Shown here: piece by piece, positions 11,483-22,362 of the stretch
Layout of the letters: every line of letters begins with the position of its first letter
Position numbering within the stretch: the first letter of the stretch is position 1
The notes under the pieces: generated by a model
Database searches by the model: none
What the model was told of the DNA's origin: nothing
What the model saw: only the letters and a program-made list of their open reading frames with translations
Translations under genes and position numbers: made by a program
Assembly: GCA_963854835.1 (NCBI GenBank)
Contig: OY978529.1
Coordinates: 45,454,821 to 45,518,820, forward strand
Source of the DNA: Megamerina dolium
Taxonomy: Eukaryota; Arthropoda; Insecta; Diptera; Megamerinidae
Direction of reading: 5' to 3'
DNA length: 64,000 nt

Positions 11483-12410
11483 GTTATTATTATTATTGTT
11501 AATGGGGATGTAGCACAGCGACCTATAAGATCTATCGTGCCGCCTTCATTTTGATTTAAAATATTTCTTTCAGTCCAACATCTTCTATGAAATATAGTAT
11601 TGCGCCTATATTCCAGAGTCTGATTGCCCAATCAGTTAGTAGATGTTCACCTAGGTATTTCTTTCGTTTTTGCATTAGTGTGGGCCACACCTACAGCAAG
11701 TGTGTCGAGGTTTCATCATCCTCCTCGCAAAACCTACAAATTTCATTAGAGTAAATTTCCAATTGTGTCAGGTGATAATTGAATTATGTAATGATTCTTA
11801 AGTTATTCTTGTTTAGCTTCATAAAATCCTCAAATTTATTTAGGTTATATGTTCCTAAGAGCGATTTTGACTGTAGTAACCCCCCCGGTAGATTGTCCCA
11901 ATATTGCTTCCTTTGTATACCTTTTGCTTCCCTAAAGATTTTGGAGAAGTTGCCATTTCCCAATCCTCCGAATGGTTCCGGGCCTACAAATGGGGTTGCT
12001 GCTCCCTTTCTAGCGAGTTCATCTACCTTTTCGTTTCCTGTAATTCCCACTTGACCTAGACCCCATAGTATCCACAACTGATACACTCCATCACCAGATA
12101 CGATGTGATTTGATGAGATTTAAGGGCCTTGGTTGCCGACTGGCTGTCAGTTAGGATAGTTTTTCTTCTGTTCCGATAGTTACGTGAGAGATTAAAATAG
12201 ACGCACCTGTCAATAGCGTAGATTTCCGCTTGAAAGATGGTCATGATTTTGCCTAGAGCTTCGGGTATCTTGCCCCTGGCTCAAATACTCCCAATCCGGC
12301 TGCTTCACGTGTGAGTGAGCCATCGGTGCACCATGTTATCATGTTTTGGTTTATCTCATACGTTTTATAGATGTCGTCCCAGCAGTCATTTAGTTCTGCA
12401 ATGATCAATC
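11483..12410 (-). mobile_element. LOA-like LINE, RNase H and CCHC 3' end
   Basis: The minus strand encodes nearly a whole RNase H domain. ITWCTDGSLTREAAGLGVFE (about 12340-12280) holds Asp 1, FQAEIYAIDRC holds the catalytic Glu, ILTDSQSATKAL holds Asp 3 and ITGNEKVDELARKGA holds Asp 4. Then come RKQYWDNLPG, the zinc cluster EICRFCEEDDETSTHLL and WAIRLWNIGAILYF, ending EDVGLKEIF with TAA at 11555-11557. Breaks occur near 12265 and 12085 and in the zinc-cluster region around 11690-11780. The 3' UTR ends in a (TAA)n tail at about 11483-11500, as in LOA and I-type LINEs. All four RNase H residues are kept, so decay is moderate. It is 5'-truncated near 12400. Confidence 0.87.
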
Positions 12411-14790
12411 AGAACAAGTACTACATATAAATAAATATAATATATACAAATATAATTATATTGGTCGTTGAGTTCTGTTGGTTGTTTTTCTAGATTTTCA
12501 TTTCAAATCACCTTTTCTATTTCGCACCTCACACATTTCTCAATGGTTACTCTTATATATCATTCGACTTAAAGCATATTCAAAAATCACATTTAAAATT
12601 ATATTTCTTTAATTTGTTATATTGTTATAACCAGAGAAATAACATTTAAAGAAAAATGCCTATAAGAGATAAACTTAATAACGTATGACAAAAAAAACAA
12701 GGCAATTTAAATAATAATATGTAGTAAATATGACATGTCCTTGAGACTGTCATATGTAACAATGTCAACGAAATACGATATGGATTTGTGTACTAAATGT
12801 CTGAAATATTATCGTTCATTTTTCTCTTGGACGGTGCGTTCATTCATCATCATCATCATCATCATTATTATCATTGTTGTTTCTATTTTTATGTCCAATG
12901 TACTAGTATTTATATGCTTAACACTTATTAGTTCTACATATGTACAAGACATGTAAGTAAATACCTTATTATAACTGTCAATCATTTAGTATACTACTTG
13001 GAAAAATGTGAAGAAATAAATTCTTAAAGTATGTACTTCATATTTATAGTGGAAGTTGGGGTAATTTAACGATTTCAAGACTGTTTGAAATTTTGAAATA
13101 AAATATTTTTCCATTTGAAATAAAATGAAATATAACAGATCCACTGATATAGGACTGATCAACATGTTTATGACAAACCGGGGCTACCTTTTGAAGATCG
13201 GCATGGAAATGGTATCGGTCATGGTCATGTTTCACAACTACGAGAAATATTTTAATAGCTTTAAATGCTTAGAGTAACCCCTGCTTGCCACAAGAAAGAA
13301 GAAACCTACGACCAGGGTAGCCAGAACAAAAGGAATTGCTGAGCCGACAGGTCTCTATCAGTGGCACACACTTTTTTTTTTGTTGACGTTTGTTCTTTTA
13401 CAGAAAAATCAAATTTGATGACTTTATATGCTTTTACGACCACCCACCTTTTCTATGATACCTAACGAATGAGTTCATTCATCGATCTATTTGAAATAAA
13501 ATCTACAGATAAGTACAATATTTTATTGATATCATTTTCAGCTCAAAGATCAAAGCTCTTATATTTTAATTTTTTGTAAAAATTAAATCAGGAGTTGGAT
13601 GGATTAATCGAAATAAAAGATTTGATTTGAAAAACCCCAAAACCGAAACCTGGGGTGGCAGTACCTCCAAAAAAGACGGTGCTTATTTGAAGATGCTCTT
13701 CCGATACCGCTGTTGAATATGTTAGGTTTTATATAAACTCATAACTGCTGAACAGTACTGATTTCTCGGTTTATAAAGTCATTATTTCTGCTGTTTTGGG
13801 AGTATTGTAAATAAATATTTTTCACCTGACGGTGTTGTAGTGTGTGAATTCGTATTTAAACGGAAACCAAACAGCGGCGCACTACAAAATATCATCAAAC
13901 TTTCTCGACCATACACTTCTAGAAAAAAATTACTAAAGAGAAAAGTTGTGTATTTGAAAAAATTGCATAATTAAGGGAGGTCCTCTAACCACGGTAAACT
14001 GAAATGTAAATTCATCTTGTGTGAAAGAAAAATTAATATATTTTTTAATGTGTTTATATTATATTAATTCACATACCAAGGGTGGTTTTACCTCCTGTTC
14101 ACCCAGACAGTGCCACTACTTCTACATATGTATTTATACCTACTTTAATGCATCTATTTTTCTCAGTAGAGCTCAATATTTAACCGCTTACATTGTAAAC
14201 ACTTCGTTTATATTATATGTATGTATGGTATGTATTGGAAATGCATAAAACAAGACCACAAAGACTAGCAAGCGTGGTTAATTAAAATATTTATGCATAC
14301 CAGTATAAGTATAAGTATAGTGTAGTTCATATGAATACTCCTGCAGTAGCACAGACACATACCAGAAATATTTACTATCGTTTCGTTTGTTTGGAATTGT
14401 TATTGGAATAAGATATGTATAGAAGTCATTTAAATATGCTGGAGCCAAGTAAATACGTATTTTAATATGCACATGCTTATTTACATGAAATGTGTACAAG
14501 TAATTTAATGCATGTACATATGTATGTATTGTATAGTAATTACATTATTATTATTATGTTATTAGGGTTGTGGTTTATATATAGTATATCTGCATTCTCA
14601 ATGCATTGTTGATATCTCATGCAAACATGTATTGAATAAATTCGTATATACTTGTTAAATGGTATCTTAAACTTGACAAGTGTTGTAGTATGCACTTTAG
14701 TCCCATAATGATTATGATAATAATGAAAATTTCGGCAATTTAATAAAGTTTCATTGAAAAAAAAAGACATATTTTCGATATTCGATAACT
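12411..14790. other. Non-coding stretch, unassigned
   Basis: No supported gene. An (ATC)n run lies at about 12845-12868. Blocks at 13260-13400 and 13620-13720 are less A+T-rich than average but show no domain or repeat I can name. Confidence 0.45.
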
Positions 14791-14799
14791 TAATGTCTC

Positions 14800-14875
14800 A
14801 CTCGGATCAGCTTGATCCCATGGCTTGCAACTCAGAAGGCCAACATACTAATCACTCAAACTACAGCACCCAGTA
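14800..14875 (-). repeat. tRNA-derived SINE head, decayed
   Basis: The reverse complement of CATGGCTTGCAACTCAGAAGGCCAACATACTAATCACTCAAACTACAGCACCCAG lines up with the SINE head GGTGCCGTAGCTCAGTGGTTAGT...GGCCTTCTGATCTG. Box A is mutated and box B is barely readable. There is no body or tail. Confidence 0.5.
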
Positions 14876-14918
14876 ACAAAAGTAAAATTAGATATTCTGA
14901 TTAAATAAAAATCTCCTT

Positions 14919-16550
14919 ACAGTCGGCTGGGGCCGACCAAATTATACCCTGCATATGTAGAGGTATATATAAAAAGTTTGCTCGTATATCCATCCTTTTC
15001 TTCCACTACTTTGTATAGGACCTACATTAAGAAGCAGGCGTACCTCATCAATTTTGGAGGATCAATTTCTGCCTATAATACTAAACTACATAGGTTGCAA
15101 TGGGTTGACCTAGGCGTATTAATTAGTAAGTTATGGGTGTTTTAATGTTTAAGATAAATCCGAGACTTTGTACGGAAGCTATATAAAAAGTGGGCGTGAC
15201 GTATCTCTTTCTGGTATATCTAATTAATTTTTCAATATCAATCCACACGTTAAATTTGGTTGTCCTACGCTAAATGGTTTGTAAGTTATGGAGCTTAAAA
15301 GTTTTAGTTTAATTCCCTCGACGTTGTATGGGAGACCCATGAAGGAGTGTGCATGCCACACTGATTTTCTGCCAGATTTTTGCCGACTACGATATTAATT
15401 TAAGTGTTAATTATAGTTATTCTAGACAGAAGATTGCCGAAGTTACAGCTGTTTCAATTTAAAATTTGTATGGGGGCTACGATAAACAGTGGGCGTGGTG
15501 CGCCCATTTTCTGTGAGCCTAGTTGCTCGTACAATACTAATCCATACCTTAAATCTCGTTGTCCTACCCTAAATGGTTTGTAAGTTATGGAGCTTAAAAG
15601 TTTTAGTTTAATTCCCTTGACTTTGTATGGGAGACTCATGAAGGAGTGGGCGTGGCACACTGATTTTCTGCCAGATTTTTGCCGACTACGATAATAATTT
15701 AAGTATCAATTCTGGTTATTCTGGACATAAGATTGTAGAAGTTACAGCTGTTTCAATTTAAAATGTGTATGGGGGCTACGATAAACAGTGGGCGTGGTGC
15801 GCCCATTTTTTGTGAGCCTAGTTGCTCGTACAATACTAATTCACACCTTAAATCTCGTTATTCTACGCTGAATAGTTTGCAAGTTATAACCGGTAACATT
15901 TTTTTAATTTCCGCAACTTTGTATGGGAGACCCAAAAAGGAGTGGGCGTGGCACACTGATTTTCTGCCATTTTATTTCCGACAACTATATTAATCTCAGT
16001 GTCAATTATGGTTATTCTGGACAGAAGATTGTAGAAGTTACAGCTGTTTCAATTTAAAAGAAGTACAGACACTTTGTATGAGAGCTACGCTAAAAAGTAG
16101 GCGTGGCTCAACCACTTTTGGCGAGGTTATATAGTAGTATAATATAAGTCTATGTGCCAAATATTGTTTTCCCAAGTTGTATATTATGTGAGTTATAGCA
16201 AGTTAAAGATTTTGAAAATTTCGAGGTTAGTCGCTTTGAATGCTTGGTGTGGGCGTGGTTATTGACCGATCATGCCCAATATCAATCCCCTCCGTACTCT
16301 TGGATCATAGATTACTTATGCCAAATTTCGTCGAAATAGCTCAATATTTACTCAAGTTATCGTGCGAACCAGCCAGGTGACAGACAGACGGACGGACGGA
16401 CGGACGGACGGACATCGTTAAATCGAAAATTTAATCGACGCTGATCACGAATATATATCCATGTCTATATCTCCGGAGATTCCTTCAAGTGGACACAAAC
16501 ATCTGACCGAAATGAATATATCATGCATATTGCATTATGCAGGGTATAAA
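14919..16550 (+). repeat. Unclassified 1.6-kb element with ~300-bp internal tandem units
   Basis: The left end reads ACAGTCGGCTGGGGCCGACC followed by ATTATACCCTGCATATG (14941-14957). The right end is CATTATGCAGGGTATAAA (to 16550), so the inner ends are inverted repeats of about 16 bp. The body holds about four units, marked by GTATGGG..GCTAC..TAAAAAGTGGGCGTGG at 15170, 15468, 15767 and 16076 (spacings 298, 299, 309). A second marker, GTAAGTTATGGAGCTTAAAA, is at 15281 and 15580, and a diverged third at 15879. Near the 3' end there is a GACGGACG run (about 16384-16412). No coding capacity. Similar words (CCCTGCATA, GACAGACGGACGGAC, GGGTATAA) are common in non-coding parts of fly DNA transposons, so a non-autonomous DNA element is my best guess. 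Confidence 0.65.
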
Positions 16551-17842
16551 AATTGCCAACTCTACTTAATCTAATAAAGGCAGTAAATGACAGCACACAC
16601 ACACACACATCACATATGTGCAATACTCTAATCCCAGCGTATTAAAATATCTAAGCAAATAGATTAACAATTATCCTTTGGTCGCTCTCAATTACCAGCA
16701 CCAATGGTGGTGCTCCACTAACAAATAATCTATCCTCTAATCATCGACATAATACTTGTATGTACAATGGATCTTGATTGAAGATGTGGCAATAGTCATT
16801 GTACTAGTAACAACCCTTATGGGAATTGTATTGCTTTGATTTTAATGCCAAGTGCTTAAGTGTCTATTCGTGGTATGTATGCATCATATGTATGGTATGT
16901 ACGTACATATGTTTATGTTACAAAAGAAAGTACATATTGAATTTCTTTCAGCTTTGATTTTTTTCTATTACGACTACGATTTCTATGATTCACTAGACTG
17001 ATACTTAGATAGACTGTACGAGTCTTTAGTATATTGTATGTATGTATTGTAGTTATAATACTCGAATGTATTAGGATAGCTCATTATTACACCTGTTCAA
17101 TAATCCAGAGTCTCAAACAAATGAAAAATTCATTCTCAAAAGGATGTAACAATTACTCGATCCCAAATTGTTCAGTGGTTAGTCTAAAAGTGCTTTCTAA
17201 TATTTGGTAAATTATTCCAATGAATGCTTTTCGAAAAATATTTCTAAAATTTCACTAACCGATCGAATAACAAAAGAAAACAGAAAATTACAACTCTATT
17301 GGACATTCATATGAATACATAGTAGTAAGTATATTATATTATATACCTCATTTGTGAATAGTCTTATTTTTATATTCGATATATTCACCAAGCAACAAAA
17401 AAAAAAAAAACGAAAAAAAAAAGAAGAAAGAAACGCAAGCGAATTAAAATGAAATTGTAGCAAAAATCCAATTAACCTCACGAAATAAGAATGTATGCAT
17501 GTACTCGTATGTACATAGAAATCATAGTAACAGCAACAGCTACTCCCATATAGGTGTGAGTAAATAAATGCGAGCCAATAATGTGCCACACAAGTAAGCA
17601 CACACACACATACACACGCCACACACAACAACAATAATAATCACTATCAAGTGCTAACAGTCGCTATGGAGTAGAATTGTACAACCGACTAACAATAAAA
17701 TTAGGGACTTGAGACAGGGAAATCGTCTAATCGTCTAATCGTCTAATGACCATTTTGCAGATAATTACCAAAGCTTACAATTACATGAGTAGTAGGATTA
17801 GAATTACTAATATACACAATTATATATATGTACATATGTATT

Positions 17843-17845
<3 letters not shown>
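16551..17845. other. A+T-rich non-coding stretch
   Basis: No supported gene. (CA)n near 16592-16608. An 8-bp unit ATCGTCTA is repeated three times at 17722-17745. Poly-A runs near 17397-17422. Confidence 0.5.

Positions 17846-17932
<87 letters not shown>
17846..17932. repeat. Long (AT)n microsatellite
   Basis: An almost uninterrupted AT dinucleotide run of about 85 bp, the longest simple repeat in the window. It can form cruciforms and is unstable in length. All open frames through it are artefacts of the repeat. Confidence 0.97.
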
Positions 17933-17936
<4 letters not shown>

Positions 17937-18539
17937 ATAATATATTCATGTCTTATATACATATATATATGTTCACCATTGATCATAGTACGTTGGTACC
18001 ATCAGCCATTCCTATTCGTCTATGAGAATTTAATAAAGCGCTTATTCTAGAGATTTTCGTGGAAATTTTTACGTTGAGTCGTAGAAAATTATTGAATGTT
18101 AAAGTTGTTAATAAGCCTAAACGTGCAACATTTTGAGATGTATATAAAAATTGGACGAGACACGATTATCTTCTGCGCGGTAAACGCATGCATTGATTGT
18201 CTTAGAACATTTCTTAAACACACTTGTAGTCAAGTAAATTGCATCAGGAAACCCAAAAGAAATGGGCAATATATGTAAAAATACCAGTTTTAATGTACCA
18301 AACTCTTATTGGAGATTATCTCGGCACCAATTTAAGAAAAATATAAAATAAATCTAAAATTAAAAATTTTGTTCAATTCAATAGTTATGGTAGGTTAGAT
18401 TAGGTGAGAACACACTTAGGCCAGATAATTACGTTGCTATGAAAAAAGCTCAATGTTATGCGTATCGAAATCTTATGGGCACGCAAGTGTCCAATATACA
18501 CATTTGAAAGGAAATTTAAAACCAATCATAGTTTCCTCC
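17933..18539. other. Non-coding stretch
   Basis: No supported gene. The words TATATAAAAATTGGACGAGACACG near 18140 recall the GGGCGTGG units of the 14919 element, and GGAGATTATCTCGGCACCAATTTAA (18312-18336) is nearly repeated at 35306-35328. Both similarities are short. GGTTAGATTAGGTGAG at 18392 resembles reversed LINE-tail words. Confidence 0.35.
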
Positions 18540-19432
18540 ACTGAATTATTACCACATCTTTAGGGACGGCTCTATGCTCGAAGGGAAGGTCGACGGTGGT
18601 GTATATTCGGATAATTTCAAACTTAGTATCCCTTTTCGCCTGCCTGATCACTGCAGTGTTGTTTCAGGCAGAAGTTAAAGCTATTCACACTACACTCACT
18701 TGGATCAAGCAGAACAATGTCTCCCATTGAGACATTTGCATTCTGAGTGACAGCCAAGCTGCCATTAAGACTCTTGATTCTTTTCTCGTTAAATCGAAGA
18801 TCATTCTGGACTTCCGCAGATCTCTTAGTGAGATTTCCGAGCAGCATAATATCCTCCTGTGCTGGGTACCCGGACACAGGGGCATACGAGGAAACTGCAG
18901 AGCAGACGAGCTCGCTAGGCAGGGTACAAACTGAAGAAAATCTCCACTTGGGGATCCCGATTGCTACAAGTAAACAAAAATTGGATTTATTCACATCTAA
19001 CGCCTTCCAAAACAGATGGACGGATTCACCCATCTGTAGGACAACGAAAGTGCTGTGATCCACACTCAGTAAGAAACGCTTGTGTAAACTCAGTGACCTT
19101 AGCAGAAAAGATATCTCGACCTATGTTGGAGTGGTTACCGGCCACTGCCTCATAGGACCTCACGCAGCGAGAATGTTCTTAAGCCACCTCATGCATGACT
19201 ACTGCAGAAGCTGCTCGAGACCGTCTCACATCTGCTGGGTATCTGTTGATCAGTTGAATGACTTAGCCCCCCCTATCAGTGGTTGATATTGGCAACCTCC
19301 TAAATGTCGTCAAAAGTTCTGGTTTGTTCGACGTAGTAGAGTAGGAATATTCGCGTGATACTACAATGGACCATTCTCTGATCTACGTGTGCCCTCCTTT
19401 TGAGAGGGCAGCCACACCAACCTAACCTAATC
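18540..19432 (+). mobile_element. R1/I-like LINE, RNase H domain and 3' end
   Basis: In the plus frames the RNase H motifs appear in order: DGSMLEGKVDGGVYSDNFKL (18565 on; Asp 1), FQAEVKAIHTTLTWIKQNN (18663 on; Glu), LSDSQAAIKTLDSFLVKSK (18745 on; Asp 3), and LLCWVPGHRGIRGNCRADEL (18853 on; Asp 4). A frame change follows. Then KLSDLSRKDISTYVGVVTGH and HAARMFLSHLMHDYCRSC (19083-19215) give the usual LINE segment with a cysteine pair. The 3' UTR holds ACTACAATGGACCATT and GAGAGGGCAGCCACACCAAC, then CCTAACCTAA (to 19432). The 5' part is absent. The reading frame broken only a few times suggests moderate age. The minus-strand frame of 146 codons here is an antisense shadow. Confidence 0.85.
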
Positions 19433-20917
19433 TATCCTATATATATATTGCCCATCACTATCCCATTTATATATAATGCCTATCCTGAAAACATAGGTAC
19501 GTTGTCCATATGAAAAAAGTGCTATTAAGAAATAAATGAGATAACTACCCTATCTTATGTGCAATGTACTATGAATACTATGCTATCCAAGGACTCTTTG
19601 CTTATGTAGTACGTTATCAGAATTAGAGAATTAAATTCGAACCAATTGTTAAGGAAAATAAAAAAAAAGTTTCTCTACTAAATTGAATTGATTGTTAGTT
19701 TTCCTATATTATTATTATTTTGTTGTTCTGTTGTGGTCATATTCCTAATACATACATATATCCATTATTGATTTCGTTTTGCTTCTATTAAGCACATTTG
19801 CCATTATAACGAAACCAACCTTGACTAATACAAAATTGTTTCTATTTATCGTAACAATATATTTCTACATATGTACATGAAAATCAAAATAATCAAGTTT
19901 TAAAATATCCTCGTTTTGTTGTTGTTGTTGTTGTTGTTTTTATTTCAGCATATGTACGTTTCATTAACACAGACTCCATGTAGTGATTTACTAATGAGAG
20001 ATCACAAAAAGTATAAACTTTGTTAGTGTTTATTGTGGATTTTTCATTTGATTTCGGAAAGATAAACAAATAAACATATGTACATACATCTGTTATACAT
20101 ATACAAAGAATATTGAAGAATTCGAATTGTATGGATACATTTCGAAAATGCAAACAACATACAATACAAGACTAGATTTGGTCCGAAAGAAAATAATAAT
20201 GCAAAGTCAATGAAGTGGTGAAAGTGGTGGGTGTATTGTAGAGAATTTAAATTTACTTATTCCATGTAATTTTGTATTATTTTTCATTATTTTTCATTTT
20301 TCATTATATACTAGCAGTTCTAAATTTCTTAGACTCACTCTATTCCATTCATATCACAATGAATAATTTAGATGCCGTAAATTCAAATAACTGATTTCCA
20401 ACTAATCAATATGAACTTCTCTATTAAACATTTCCTCTATTTCATCTCAATTTGCTTTTTATGTTTTTACCCTAAGCAGTTATTTTCATTTTTCTTTTAT
20501 TCCGTTTGCTGTTGTTGTTGTTGTTGGATTTGTCATCGAATGTCATTCATACATACATACAATCTCATATAATCATACATTGGCACATAACACATAAGCT
20601 CATATATGTAAACATATTTCTCTCCTAATCATCATCCTCTTTCCTTATTCTCCATGTTAGTGTTAACCAATTAAGTAAATTTATCCAAAACTAATAAATT
20701 AATTTGTATTGAGTGGACATATTGGTCACTAGCCGACTAATTGAAATCGTTTTTGTATCACTTTTACGTGTTCCCTTTTGTCCGTATGAACACACACACA
20801 CACACACACACATACGCAATTGACGATACCATAAGCTAAGCGCTAATTAAATGATTCAATAATTTCTTCAACTCCATTGAATGACCACATCGTCGAGATA
20901 CGTATATGTGTAAGGAT
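19433..20917. other. A+T-rich non-coding stretch with microsatellites
   Basis: No supported gene. (TTG)n at about 19916-19937 and 20510-20525, and (CA)n at about 20789-20812. Several ACATATGTAC palindromes (19866, 20073). Confidence 0.55.
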
Positions 20918-21480
20918 CAGAGATGTACGCGAACGTATTCATTCGCAATGTGAGCCATTCACCAGAAAGATACTACCAAAGAACATATGTGCTATTCACT
21001 TAATTAAATGTTGTGCTGTTTGCGATTGTGATACTGCTACTGACGAAAAAAATGTTTCTGTCGCATTCAATTGGAGATGATAACAACTAATAAAAGCCTG
21101 GTTTTATTCGTCGCTTTTACTTAGAGATAGAGCAGCTTAGAATAGCATATGAATACAACAACAAAGTGGAAGACATAGAGTCACATTGTTGTCAGTACTA
21201 CCAAATAACGTAAGAGCTCTGTGACTAAGCTCCAAGCAAACAGGCATGATGACTACATCTATTGTGTTTGTGATTCTGATGAAAAATGTAATCATGGGTT
21301 CTAGTTTGCTTCAATATCAAAATGGTCGACGCACATAATGTATTAATAAAGACAGTGAAAAGCTTTACAACAAGAAATAATAGCAAGTAGTAATTCTTAT
21401 AGTAAATTTGTCACCACACACTCGGTACACAATAATTGTTAACAAATGAATAAGCCTAAGCCATTCGATGAACATCTCTG
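20918..21480. mobile_element. Putative non-autonomous hAT-like element
   Basis: The left end reads CAGAGATGTACGCGAACG from 20918. The right end read inward from 21480 is CAGAGATGTTCATCGAATGG. The outer nine bases are identical, and the CAGAGA-type end is typical of hAT elements. The eight bases outside are GTAAGGAT (left) and ATATGGAC (right), alike at five of eight and both with T at position 2 and A at position 7, the hAT target preference. The 563-bp interior has no hAT transposase motif. The 67-codon frame at 20877-21080 crosses the left end, so it is not evidence for a gene. Confidence 0.5.
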
Positions 21481-22095
21481 ATATGGACAATTTTCACTTC
21501 TTTCGATTTTGTAACCATTGAGCATGATCTTGTTTGGTCGTAAATCTTGGTAATTTCTTTTTATTGTTTTTTCATGTTCTTACAATTACGAACTTATACG
21601 TTTACAAGTATTGTAATTGCAGCTACAATGGCAATTATCAAGGCAACACCAATCAACAACAACAACAACAACAATATATCTATAATACGTTTCTTTCATA
21701 GTCATTATTTCTCTTCATTCTTGTCAACGCCATCATTGATTGCTTATTTAATATTGTCAGCTACTTTGTATAACTCAATGGCGTGCACTCAAAGGCGAGG
21801 TTATATTTATTTTAGTCAGATGTTTGTAACCACTTTAAAGAATTATCCCAGATTTAGAAAAGCATAGGTACTATATTTAGGACTGTGGAAAAATTTAATT
21901 ATGTGGCGTTTTCTCTGTGTTGGACACGTCTGATCAAACCGCACACCATTAGCAGTAATGCGGCACATGCATATGTAGGGAAGGAAATTCCGTAGTGGAG
22001 TGACAAAAACATCTACTGTCTCTGGTGACCCCAACTAAGTGACGTTAAGCTTTCTCTGTGTGTGGATTCATTTATTTTTTGACACATATAAATGT
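21481..22095. other. Non-coding stretch
   Basis: No supported gene. An (AAC)n run lies at about 21655-21673. The 106-codon frame at 21547-21867 crosses that run and has no domain I recognise. Confidence 0.45.
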
Positions 22096-22362
22096 GAGTG
22101 CCGTTGCTCAGTGGTTAGTGTGTTGGCCTCCTGATCTGTGGGTCGTGGATTCAATCCCCGGCTGAAGCAAAACAAAAAGATATTTCTTTCGAACGGTACT
22201 CACCTGTTGCCAAGCAATTGGCAATTCTTCCGGCAGTAACAATTTTCCATGGAAGAGCTTCTAAAAGATCTCTGCGACAAAGCTCAGAAAAGTGATGTCG
22301 CAAGAGCTCTGCCATTCGGAACCGGCTAAAATAAGTAAGTCCCTTCTATTATTGTCCAAAGA
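22096..22362 (+). repeat. tRNA-derived SINE
   Basis: The head GAGTGCCGTTGCTCAGTGGT (box A region) and GGTCGTGGATTCAATCCCC (box B) are tRNA-like RNA polymerase III promoter elements. The body has the family words CTTTCGAACGGTACTCACCTGTTGCCAAGCAATTGGCAATTCTTCCGGCAGTAACAATTT, TCTGCGACAAAGCTCAGAAAAGTGATGTCGCAAGAGCTCTGCC, and CGGAACCGGCTAA...GTCCCTTCTATTATTGTCC. After about 22360 it departs from the other copies. No clear target duplication. Confidence 0.8.

Noticed and set aside
15170..16076. CRISPR-like spacing of repeats
   Set aside because: The repeats are about 300-bp tandem units in a eukaryotic element, not short direct repeats with unique spacers.
17296..17634. 112-codon frame with a stretch of hydrophobic residues, possible membrane protein
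   Set aside because: The hydrophobic residues come from poly-A runs and (CA)n-like words read in reverse.
17743..18025. Open frames of 64-68 codons through the AT run
   Set aside because: They are translations of the dinucleotide repeat (IYIYIY).
18623..19063. 146-codon open frame on the minus strand
   Set aside because: It is antisense to the RNase H domain of the LINE, whose motifs are clear on the plus strand.
22096..22170. tRNA gene-like sequence with box A and box B
   Set aside because: The same head occurs in many copies, always followed by the same SINE body. The arms do not fold into a proper cloverleaf. The same holds for 51807-52175 and 60820-61199.
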